Shown in pieces: positions 1 through 6,735 of a stretch of DNA of 64,000 bases. Each line of letters starts with the position of its first letter. The first letter of the stretch is position 1. The DNA is from Sphingobacteriia bacterium 28-36-52. Its GTDB lineage: Bacteria; Bacteroidota; Bacteroidia; Chitinophagales; Chitinophagaceae. The stretch is taken from assembly GCA_002281575.1 (NCBI GenBank), contig NCGN01000009.1, positions 186,001-250,000 on the forward strand, in the 5' to 3' direction. The position numbers were made by a program, and so were the translations under genes. The notes below the pieces were generated by a model. The model was not told the DNA's origin. It was given only the letters and a program-made list of their open reading frames with translations, and did not search any database.

Positions 1-72
1 AACAATTTGCTTGCAAATGGCTTCATTGGTTAGGAAATGCTGACCCAGCGACTTTTTGAGCGTATATTGCAT
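1..72 (-). CDS. rsmA: 16S rRNA dimethyladenosine transferase RsmA, N-terminal fragment
   Basis: The first 72 bases, read on the minus strand, encode 24 residues starting MQYTLKKSLGQHFLTN. The KKSLGQHFL motif is the hallmark N-terminus of RsmA/KsgA, the S-adenosylmethionine-dependent enzyme that dimethylates two adjacent adenines near the 3' end of 16S rRNA during small-subunit maturation. Only the start is present; the rest lies beyond the left edge. It is divergent from pdxA, and a Bacteroidota -7 element (TACTTTTG, 78-85) sits five bases ahead of its ATG, implying an extremely short leader. The call rests on a short but highly characteristic motif. Confidence 0.85.
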   Translation of the reverse strand, partial: MQYTLKKSLGQHFLTNEAICKQIV

Positions 73-77
73 GACTG

Positions 78-85
78 CAAAAGTA
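78..85 (-). promoter_or_regulatory. -7 promoter element of rsmA
   Basis: Minus-strand TACTTTTG matches the Bacteroidota primary sigma factor -7 consensus TAnnTTTG, and the following bases (CAGTC) are identical to those after the prfA promoter at 59139-59146. It lies five bases from the rsmA ATG. I did not see a convincing -33 TTG at the usual spacing. Confidence 0.6.
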
Positions 86-112
86 GTATTTTAGCACCCT
101 AAAAAATGGCTC

Positions 113-1207
113 ATGAGTAATGAATTACAAAAACCCGTGATTGGCTTTACCTGCGGAGATTTAAATGGTATAGGGCTTGAACTGATAATCAAAACTTTAA
201 TGGATCAAAGAATACTCGATTTCTGCACACCCATTGTGTTTGCGAGTAATAAAAGCTTGAATTTTTATAGAAAAGCCATACCAGATTCTAATTTCAATTG
301 CACCAATATCAATAATTTCACCCGCATTAATCCCAAACAAGTCAATATTTTCAATGTATGGGAAGAAGAAGTGGTGATTACCCCTGGTGAATTAAACAAT
401 ACAGGTGGCCAATATGCACTAAAATCTTTAGAAGAAGCTACCAAAGCACTAAAAGAGGGTCATATTCATGGATTGGTAACCGCCCCTATTCACAAGAAAA
501 ATATTCAATCAGAAAGTTTTCAATACAGTGGACACACCCCCTACTTAAAAGCTTTTTTTGGAGTAAATGATGTAGTCATGTTAATGGTTGCAGAAAATAT
601 GCGAGTAGGATTAGTTACAGAACATGTAACGGTTGAAGAAGTGGCAAAGCATATCACTAAAGAAAATATTATCAGCAAATTGCAAATCATTCACCAATCA
701 TTGCAAAAAGATTTTGGTATAGACAAACCTAAAATTGCAGTATTGGCATTAAATCCGCACGCAGGAGACGAAGGTTTAATTGGTAAAGAAGAAATTGAAA
801 TCATAAAACCAGCCATCAAAGAAGCCAAAAACAAAATGTTGATTTTTGGGCCATATCCTGCTGATGCTTTTTTTGCTAGAGGTACGCATGAAAAATTTGA
901 TGCTGTATTAGCCATGTACCACGACCAAGGATTAATTCCGTTCAAATCATTGGCTTTTGGTGAAGGAGTCAATTATACTGCAGGTCTTCCCGCTGTAAGA
1001 ACCAGCCCCGATCATGGAACTGCATTTGACATTGCAGGTAAAGGAAAAGCAGACCATGCATCTTTTTTAGCAGCAACATTTGAATGCATTGATATTATTA
1101 ACAGACGCATGGGTTATGCAGAGAGAAATCGTAACCCATTGCGTAAGATTAGTGCAAGAATGTTGGCCAATGCTGTAGATGAAAGAATTGAAGAAAACGA
1201 AGGATAA
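113..1207 (+). CDS. pdxA: 4-hydroxythreonine-4-phosphate dehydrogenase
   Basis: PdxA oxidises 4-phosphohydroxy-L-threonine in the DXP-dependent pathway to pyridoxal 5'-phosphate. The 364-residue product is somewhat longer than the usual ~330 but has the family landmarks: TAPIHKK near residue 123, the metal-binding segment around SGHTPYL, ALNPHAGDEGLIG, GPYPADAFFARG, and AMYHDQGLIPFK followed by RTSPDHGTAFDIAGKG. The histidines in the HTPY, NPHAGD and YHDQG motifs are the expected metal ligands. An out-of-frame ATG at 106 is ignored. It is divergent from rsmA, a frequent arrangement in Bacteroidota, and only four bases separate it from the epimerase-like gene downstream, so they are probably cotranscribed. 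Confidence 0.95.
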   Translation: MSNELQKPVIGFTCGDLNGIGLELIIKTLMDQRILDFCTPIVFASNKSLNFYRKAIPDSNFNCTNINNFTRINPKQVNIFNVWEEEVVITPGELNNTGGQYALKSLEEATKALKEGHIHGLVTAPIHKKNIQSESFQYSGHTPYLKAFFGVNDVVMLMVAENMRVGLVTEHVTVEEVAKHITKENIISKLQIIHQSLQKDFGIDKPKIAVLALNPHAGDEGLIGKEEIEIIKPAIKEAKNKMLIFGPYPADAFFARGTHEKFDAVLAMYHDQGLIPFKSLAFGEGVNYTAGLPAVRTSPDHGTAFDIAGKGKADHASFLAATFECIDIINRRMGYAERNRNPLRKISARMLANAVDERIEENEG

Positions 1208-1211
1208 TACC

Positions 1212-2081
1212 ATGATTTATTTAGAAAACGACGAGCTTAAAATTGCCTTATCAGAAAAGGGTGCAGAACTCCAAAGCCTTTACAATAAAGCAACTCAATT
1301 AGAGTATTTATGGAGTGGCGACCCTGTTTTTTGGGGAAAGAAAAGTCCGGTATTATTTCCAATAGTAGGTACTTTAAAAAACAATCAATTTTTGCATAAC
1401 GGCGAAAGCTACTCATTAACCAGACATGGTTTTGCACGAGACAAAGACTTCAAGCTTACTGAGTCTAGCAATAATCGGGTTAGTTTAACCTTAGACGCAG
1501 ACGCTGAAACATTGGCACAATATCCATTCTTATTTAGGTTTACTGTTACATACGAAATCAATAAAAACAAACTTAGTTGCTCTTATCAAATATCCAATAT
1601 TGACGTTAAACCACTTTATTTTTCTGTTGGAGCTCATCCAGCATTTAAAGTGCCATTAGAAGATACTTACCAATTCAATGATTATTATCTTGAATTTGAC
1701 CAATCAGAATCTGGAGGAAAATGGCCTATCACATCAGAAGGACTTATTGACGAAAATCCGATTCCATTTTTTCATAGCAACAACAGAATTAATTTAAGCA
1801 AAGAGTTATTCTACGGAGATGCGTTGGTATTTAAACAATTGGAGTCTTCTTCCATTCGCTTATGCAATGATCAATCTAAACATGGATTTACCTTTTCATG
1901 GTCTGAATTTCCTTACATGGGAATTTGGAGTGCAAAAGACGCCCCATTTGTATGCCTCGAGCCATGGTGCGGAATAGCTGATTCTGTAAATGCTATTGGA
2001 GAGTTAAGAGAAAAAGAAGGCATGATCCTATTAACACCAGGACAAAATACGCATAGAACTTGGACTATTGAATTGTACTAA
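1212..2081 (+). CDS. Aldose 1-epimerase family protein (galactose mutarotase-like)
   Basis: This 289-residue cytoplasmic protein has the galactose mutarotase-like beta-sandwich signature: the N-terminal ELQSLYN segment, LFPIVGTLKNN, the RHGFARDKDF motif with its conserved Arg-His, SVGAHPAFKVP (catalytic-region His), and LEPWCGIADS near the C-terminus with the conserved glutamate before PW. Family members interconvert alpha and beta anomers of aldoses or of hexose 6-phosphates; the exact substrate cannot be read from sequence. A longer frame begins at 1179 inside pdxA, but the ATG at 1212 is preferred because it starts directly at the conserved IYLENDELK segment, clears pdxA and has AAGGA about nine bases upstream. 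Its stop abuts the stop of the convergent LolA-like gene with no spacer. Confidence 0.85.
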   Translation: MIYLENDELKIALSEKGAELQSLYNKATQLEYLWSGDPVFWGKKSPVLFPIVGTLKNNQFLHNGESYSLTRHGFARDKDFKLTESSNNRVSLTLDADAETLAQYPFLFRFTVTYEINKNKLSCSYQISNIDVKPLYFSVGAHPAFKVPLEDTYQFNDYYLEFDQSESGGKWPITSEGLIDENPIPFFHSNNRINLSKELFYGDALVFKQLESSSIRLCNDQSKHGFTFSWSEFPYMGIWSAKDAPFVCLEPWCGIADSVNAIGELREKEGMILLTPGQNTHRTWTIELY

Positions 2082-2777
2082 CTATTTAAAAATAGCATCG
2101 CTTAAACCAGTGTTTATAGTATAAGCAGTGTAATTAATTTCTACTCGTCCTTTTTTCCCTTTCATTTTGTCTTTAACTGCTTTGTCGGTATCATCAAATT
2201 CTAAAGTAATTCCTTTAGGCAATTTGTAGTCTTTGGCGTTGAAACTAAATAACACTTTATCTGGTAAACCATAAGACGCATATTTGCCATACTGTAATTC
2301 CATTTCATAAGTGCCATTTTCGCGGGTAGTAGTAACCGATTTACGTATTAATAAATTGGCTTCATCAATATATAAGGTTGATAAAATAATTTCACCTGCA
2401 TCGGCATCTGGTAATAGTTTTACTACTCTAACAGCAGTGCCGCCAACGGTACTCATTCCTGCATCAATAGCAACAAATCCAGTTTGCATGATCATGCTAC
2501 CAATATTGATACTTACGCCGCCTTTGGGTAATACAGAGATTCCCCCATCACGTTGCAGTTTAAACTTATCCGGGCTTTTGAAATACACTTTTACTTTACC
2601 AATTGGTGCTTTAATAAATGCAACATCCGTTTTCATTCTACCATCAGCAGTATAGTCTTTTACTTTCTCTAATTTGGCTTTTACTTTCATTACCAAGACA
2701 TTCATGTCTTGCGCATGGGTTGAACTTGAAAGTCCAAATACAAAAAGTAAACAGGTTAATTTATTGATTAGTTTCAT
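2082..2777 (-). CDS. LolA-like outer-membrane lipoprotein carrier family protein
   Basis: The 231-residue protein has a Sec signal peptide (MKLINKLTCLLFVFGLSSSTHAQ, cleavage after HAQ) and then a LolA/LolB-like fold: AKLEKVKDYTADGRM, FKSPDKFKL, an internal hydrophobic stretch and YIDEANLLIRKSV followed by a strand pattern typical of lipid-carrier half-barrels. LolA-like proteins shuttle lipoproteins across the periplasm; this one is more divergent than housekeeping LolA and could bind another hydrophobic ligand. It is 11 bases downstream of the ABC permease and on the same strand, suggesting one transcript and possibly one export pathway. Confidence 0.65.
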   Translation of the reverse strand: MKLINKLTCLLFVFGLSSSTHAQDMNVLVMKVKAKLEKVKDYTADGRMKTDVAFIKAPIGKVKVYFKSPDKFKLQRDGGISVLPKGGVSINIGSMIMQTGFVAIDAGMSTVGGTAVRVVKLLPDADAGEIILSTLYIDEANLLIRKSVTTTRENGTYEMELQYGKYASYGLPDKVLFSFNAKDYKLPKGITLEFDDTDKAVKDKMKGKKGRVEINYTAYTINTGLSDAIFK

Positions 2778-2788
2778 TGGGGTCTACT

Positions 2789-3664
2789 TTAACTAAGAAT
2801 ATCTTTTTTTCTAAATAACCAAACAGCACTTCCTACAAACAAAACGATATGAACGCCTAAAACAGTGGCAGATCGGATGATTTTATCAGGATATTGAATA
2901 CTCCCAATAATGGCTTCATTGGCATCATTTACTTTAAAATCAAAAAACTCTTTCCAGGTAATCATATGTGTAGTGAACAAGTAGGGCTTAATCAAATTAA
3001 ATAAGGGAATATTCATGGTACTAAGAATAGTACACACAATGATTACACTCATGGTTGCTACAATTGGACCAATTGAGTTTTCTGCAAAAAAAGATAAAAA
3101 GAAGCCCAATGCTGCAACGGTAACCATTGCCAAAGCAGCAAAACAAAAAGCCCCAGCATAACGCCAAAAAACATCCGACTCTTTTACAATTACTACATAG
3201 CTACTCTTCATTAAGAACAAATCATCTGTTCCAAAAATCAACATACTTAAAAACAACCCCATGATGGCTATCCAAATTAATAGCAGCAATGTATAAATTA
3301 CCGAAGCAATAAATTTTGCCATTACAATGGATGTTCTTGATTGTGGCTTGGTCAATAATATTCTCAAGGTACCCATATTGGCTTCTCCTGAAATCATATC
3401 AGCGGCAATTAATGCAATCAATAATGGCACATGCACCAACAGAAGTTGAAGAATTACGTAGCAAATAAAATAACCGTTCAATATTTTACCATCTACACTA
3501 AATGAATTGGCAAAATCGGCCATTACAAAGTCGGCATATTCTTTCCCATCCACCAATAGGCCCAATTGTATTACGCCAATTAAAGCAGTAATAGCAGCAA
3601 AAGACAAATAAGTTCTTGGTCTTTTAAATACTTTGTATAACTCAATTTGTAAATGTTCCCACAT
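2789..3664 (-). CDS. ABC transporter permease (ABC-2 type)
   Basis: The 291-residue membrane protein has six predicted hydrophobic segments (about residues 18-36, 65-90, 109-138, 166-195, 198-216, 266-284) and the ABC-2 permease layout, including the conserved MISGEANMGTLRILLTKPQSRTSI loop between TM2 and TM3, read here as two halves. It begins MWEHLQIELYKVFKRPRTYL, typical of NosY/YhfK-like permeases. It overlaps the ATPase gene upstream by 23 bases, so the two are translationally linked and form one exporter. The substrate is unknown. Confidence 0.85.
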   Translation of the reverse strand: MWEHLQIELYKVFKRPRTYLSFAAITALIGVIQLGLLVDGKEYADFVMADFANSFSVDGKILNGYFICYVILQLLLVHVPLLIALIAADMISGEANMGTLRILLTKPQSRTSIVMAKFIASVIYTLLLLIWIAIMGLFLSMLIFGTDDLFLMKSSYVVIVKESDVFWRYAGAFCFAALAMVTVAALGFFLSFFAENSIGPIVATMSVIIVCTILSTMNIPLFNLIKPYLFTTHMITWKEFFDFKVNDANEAIIGSIQYPDKIIRSATVLGVHIVLFVGSAVWLFRKKDILS

Positions 3665-4577
3665 GTTGTTTTCCTGCTGTTACTTGTAAAAAATAATCTT
3701 CCAGACTATGTCTTGCCTGCAAGGAATAAATATCAACGCCTGATGCTGCCAACATTCTATTGAAGTTGGGTATATCTTCTTTATTTAAACCAACCATAAT
3801 TTGTCCATCGCGTTCGGGCAATAAATTATTTGCCCAAGTAGAAGATTGTATGGTTTGAATAACCTTATTATTATTGGCCACACTTATTTGCAAGATGGTT
3901 TGCTGATCATTAAATAATTCAGCCGATGACCCCTCCACCAATTTCTGGCCTTTATCTATAATTAAAATTCGGGTAGCTATTTGCTCAATCTCATTTAACA
4001 AATGCGAGGAAACAATCACTGTTTTTTTCATCTCTCTAGATAAAATCAGAATCAAATTTCTAATATCTGCAATACCCTGCGGATCCAGTCCGTTTGTGGG
4101 TTCATCTAAAATGATTAATTGAGGATTGTGCACTAAAGCAATGCCTATTCCCAATCGTTGTTTCATTCCTTGAGAAAAGGTTTTTACTGTATCATGGGCC
4201 CTCGATGCAAGACCTACCATTTCCAATTGGTCCATCAACATTTTGTTGGAAGGCTTAACCCCACTCAACTTCGCAAACAACTTTAGGTTTTCATAAGCCG
4301 ATAAATACTTGTAAACGTCTGGCTTTTCAATGACAGCACCTATTTGTTGCAAAATTTCTTTGCGGTGCTTGTTTAAATCGTATCCAAATATGGATATATC
4401 GCCACTAGTTGGTGTAATGAGCGTCAATAACATTCGAATGGTGGTACTTTTTCCTGCGCCATTTTGACCCAGGAATCCATACACATCACCAGATTCAACC
4501 GAAAAGGAGAGTTGGTTGACCGCGGTGAGGCTATTGAACTGCTTGGTGAGTTGGGAAACTTTTACTATTTGTTGCAT
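3642..4577 (-). CDS. ABC transporter ATP-binding protein
   Basis: The product (311 residues from the chosen start) is an ABC-2 type ATPase with Walker A GQNGAGKST, a Q-loop around VIEKPDVY, signature SQGMKQRLGIG, Walker B LIILDEPTNGLDPQG and switch histidine in VSSHLLNEIE. The C-terminal ~90 residues form an accessory domain common in the NatA/BcrA class. An in-frame ATG lies at 4595, but the -7 element TAGTTTTG at 4593-4600 overlaps it, so the ATG at 4577 (MQQIVKVSQL) is preferred. The gene overlaps the permease, its partner. The small winged-helix gene upstream ends 16 bases before the promoter element. Confidence 0.88.
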   Translation of the reverse strand: MQQIVKVSQLTKQFNSLTAVNQLSFSVESGDVYGFLGQNGAGKSTTIRMLLTLITPTSGDISIFGYDLNKHRKEILQQIGAVIEKPDVYKYLSAYENLKLFAKLSGVKPSNKMLMDQLEMVGLASRAHDTVKTFSQGMKQRLGIGIALVHNPQLIILDEPTNGLDPQGIADIRNLILILSREMKKTVIVSSHLLNEIEQIATRILIIDKGQKLVEGSSAELFNDQQTILQISVANNNKVIQTIQSSTWANNLLPERDGQIMVGLNKEDIPNFNRMLAASGVDIYSLQARHSLEDYFLQVTAGKQHVGTFTN

Positions 4578-4592
4578 TGATTTGTATAACAA

Positions 4593-4600
4593 CAAAACTA
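4593..4600 (-). promoter_or_regulatory. -7 promoter element of the ABC exporter operon
   Basis: Minus-strand TAGTTTTG matches TAnnTTTG and lies 15 bases from the preferred ATG of the ABC ATPase gene. It overlaps the alternative upstream ATG, which argues against that start. Confidence 0.5.
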
Positions 4601-4610
4601 GTTAAGATGT

Positions 4611-4895
4611 TTAAACTTTTAGGTATTGCTGAAGCGCTTTCACATAATCTTCAAATGCCTTCAGACCTGCTGGGGTAACTTTACAGGTAGTTTGAGGGTA
4701 GTTGTCTTTGAATTGCTTTATTACTTCAATATAACCCGCATCTTTTAGTTTTTGGACTTGAACACTCAAATTACCCGCAGTAGCATTCGTTTTCTCCCTT
4801 ATAAAGGTAAATTCAGCTTCTTTAACACTAATGAGTAAACTCATTATGGCTAACCTTAACTGCGAATGTAATATGGGGTCTAATTCTTTAAACAT
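4611..4895 (-). CDS. Winged-helix transcriptional regulator (HTH_34-like)
   Basis: This 94-residue cytoplasmic protein is a minimal winged-helix domain: HSQLRLAIMSLL helix, EFTFIREKTNATAGNLSVQVQKLKDAGY recognition region (given in two parts: residues ~28-55), then a wing and a C-terminal helix (GLKAFEDYVKALQQYL) that likely dimerises. It matches small ArsR/MarR-like single-domain regulators common in Bacteroidota. Its start overlaps the end of the upstream membrane-protein gene by eight bases (ATGTTTAA), so it is translationally coupled to two paralogous membrane proteins. It probably controls its own operon, perhaps also the ABC exporter that follows; both are inference. Confidence 0.8.
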   Translation of the reverse strand: MFKELDPILHSQLRLAIMSLLISVKEAEFTFIREKTNATAGNLSVQVQKLKDAGYIEVIKQFKDNYPQTTCKVTPAGLKAFEDYVKALQQYLKV

Positions 4896-5571
4896 TGGGG
4901 CTAGTCTGAGCCAGATATTTTTTTCTTAATATAATTCCAGGAATAAACCAGCAAACTAACGCCGATGCTGAGCCGAGCAACATATCATATTTACTCTCAG
5001 TAAATAAACTAAAGATGAACAACCCATAAGTGATTATTGCTCCAATTTTCATGGGATTAAACTTTTTAACCATGCCTGTTACCATAGTTGGAAAAGCATA
5101 AATTAAAATATAAACAGAATATAAGGAGGGAGTAAAGGGTCTAATCACCTCATCGGGTCTTCCGTCCGAAAAATGTTTCATCATAGTCCATCCTTCTTCA
5201 GCAATAAGTCTTTCAGTTTGAACAGGAACTATATTTTGATAACAGCTTAAACCAAAAATACTGATGCCGAAAACCAACCAAACTGCATTCACTAGGTCAT
5301 CATCATATTGCTTTGCTTTAACATTATTCTTCTCTTTAATAGCAATATATACTTGAGGAACTATTGCCGCAAATACCAACCACCAAATATCAATTGCCAA
5401 AGTGAAATCATATTCTCTTTGCAAATAACTCATTAAAGAAGCTACTGAAACAACTGTGCCCCACAATAAAGAGCCAATACCCGTATCATGGTAACTGCCT
5501 TTTGCTTTTTTAATCATTTCAGCTATTAGCTGCAAACTTTCTTGTTCCGAAAATTTTGTTTCATTAGCCAT
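4888..5571 (-). CDS. Multipass membrane protein of unknown function, paralogue of the next gene
   Basis: I do not recognise a named family. The 227-residue product has a soluble N-terminal helix (ESLQLIAEMIKKAKGSY) followed by about five hydrophobic segments: ~38-50, 61-79, 100-115, 150-166, 175-190 and a last one near 198-216. The N-terminal motif SLQLI..MI.KAK..Y...G...LLWG recurs in the protein encoded directly upstream (SLALI..MI.KAQ..YSENG...LLWG), so the two arose by tandem duplication. Eight-base overlaps with both neighbours (ATGGCTAA upstream, ATGTTTAA downstream) indicate tight coupling with the winged-helix regulator. A sensory or anti-regulator role is possible but unproven. Confidence 0.7.
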   Translation of the reverse strand: MANETKFSEQESLQLIAEMIKKAKGSYHDTGIGSLLWGTVVSVASLMSYLQREYDFTLAIDIWWLVFAAIVPQVYIAIKEKNNVKAKQYDDDLVNAVWLVFGISIFGLSCYQNIVPVQTERLIAEEGWTMMKHFSDGRPDEVIRPFTPSLYSVYILIYAFPTMVTGMVKKFNPMKIGAIITYGLFIFSLFTESKYDMLLGSASALVCWFIPGIILRKKYLAQTSPNV

Positions 5572-6010
5572 TGAAAGAATTTTTAAACTTTGCTCTTAAT
5601 AAATATCCAGGAATAATCCAAGCACTAACCACTGCTGGAACAGACAATAACCAACAAATGATGCCGCCTATTTTTAGCGGTGTAAATCGCATGATGGCGC
5701 CAGTTAAAAAAGTAGGCATGCCATATAACAATAAAATGAGCGCATACATTAATTGCCAGCTTCCGAGCTTTGTTGATATAAACGAAACGACCCCCATACT
5801 TATACCAAACACCATCCAAACATATCCAGCATTTGCGCCCATAGAAGTATAGGTAAGCAAAGAATAATGAACCAATGAGCAAGTGAAAATAATCCATCCC
5901 CACAAAAGATACAATGTGCCATTTTCAGAATAACGATTTTGCGCTTTATTAATCATGCTTTCGATTAATGCAAGACTAGATTGGGCAGACAGTTGCGCTT
6001 GATTACTCAT
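5564..6010 (-). CDS. Small multipass membrane protein, paralogue of its neighbour
   Basis: This 148-residue protein starts with a soluble helix (SSLALIESMINKAQNRY), then LLWGWIIFTCSL and about three further hydrophobic segments, ending in LLRAKFKN. It is a shorter version of the downstream neighbour (227 residues), sharing the N-terminal helix, the LLWG motif and the final PGYLLR/PGIILR segment. It is the first gene of the three-gene unit ending in the winged-helix regulator. A one-mismatch -7-like element (TATCTTTA, 6029-6036) overlaps the terminator of the preceding operon. No function can be assigned. Confidence 0.68.
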   Translation of the reverse strand: MSNQAQLSAQSSLALIESMINKAQNRYSENGTLYLLWGWIIFTCSLVHYSLLTYTSMGANAGYVWMVFGISMGVVSFISTKLGSWQLMYALILLLYGMPTFLTGAIMRFTPLKIGGIICWLLSVPAVVSAWIIPGYLLRAKFKNSFNG

Positions 6011-6034
6011 ACTATCAGTTTAGAAATATAAAGA

Positions 6035-6060
6035 TACCCCTGCCAAATTTAGCAGGGGTA
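6035..6060 (-). terminator. Intrinsic terminator after the TPR-like gene
   Basis: A perfect 9-bp stem, TACCCCTGC / GCAGGGGTA, with an 8-base loop lies 15 bases past the stop of the 6076-6705 gene in the direction of transcription. On the minus strand it is followed by a moderately U-rich tract (TCTTTATATTTC). The U tract is not perfect, so efficiency is uncertain. Confidence 0.7.
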
Positions 6061-6075
6061 AAATAGATACACAAA

Positions 6076-6705
6076 TTACTGACAAGCAGCCAATAATTGT
6101 GCTGCTTGCTCTTTACCCCAACTTGGATGTAATACAGATGCAGGCTTAAAATTTTCGAATAATTCAACCGATTTTTCAAATAGTTTTTTGGCAACCGCTT
6201 TTCCCCCACCAAAAGCTTCTGGCACATTCATTAAGTATTGACCTTCTAATAAATAAGGTCTAGGATTATTCGGATCAATTACTTTTGCTTTTGCTATAGC
6301 TTCAGCAGCAATAGCACCATACGATTGCCATCTGCTCATTGGATCAACTACCAATTGCATTACCGCCACTTGTTGCTTTAAACAAAAGATTTCTGCATTA
6401 TTATTTTCAATTGCTTCTGCTTTTGTAATCAACTCATTTACTTTTTCAGCTACTTTGTCTTTATCTGAAGCAGGGTTCATGAATGCTGCAATGGTATAAT
6501 TTCTCGCAGCATAATAATAAGGCAGCCATTGGTTTTTCTCTGCATCGCCTACTCTTTCAAAAAACGAAGCAACAGCGCTCATTTCATCGGGTGTTTTACT
6601 TTCTTTCATTTTAGATAAGCCATTCTGCATAGCTGATTCATATTTACTTTGTGCATTTAATCCAAGAGTTGCAAAAAGTGCAAATGCCATTAATATCTTT
6701 TTCAT
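6076..6705 (-). CDS. Secreted TPR-like helical protein of unknown function
   Basis: The 209-residue product has a signal peptide (MKKILMAFALFATLGLNAQ) and a predominantly alpha-helical body: LPYYYAARNYTIAAF, ELITKAEAIENNNAEIFCLKQQ, and PYLLEGQYLMNVPEAFGGGKAVAKKLFEKSVELF (in parts, residues ~150-185). The spacing resembles TPR-type helical pairs. It lies 30 bases downstream of a TonB-dependent receptor gene and is followed by a terminator, so the two probably form one operon. It may be a periplasmic partner of the receptor; that is inferred from position only. Confidence 0.7.
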   Translation of the reverse strand: MKKILMAFALFATLGLNAQSKYESAMQNGLSKMKESKTPDEMSAVASFFERVGDAEKNQWLPYYYAARNYTIAAFMNPASDKDKVAEKVNELITKAEAIENNNAEIFCLKQQVAVMQLVVDPMSRWQSYGAIAAEAIAKAKVIDPNNPRPYLLEGQYLMNVPEAFGGGKAVAKKLFEKSVELFENFKPASVLHPSWGKEQAAQLLAACQ

Positions 6706-6735
6706 GTTTTAAAATTTAAGTGTTGATTTAATTTA

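Noticed and set aside
691-972. Antisense open frame within pdxA
   Set aside because: It is a shadow of the conserved pdxA coding frame without family features.
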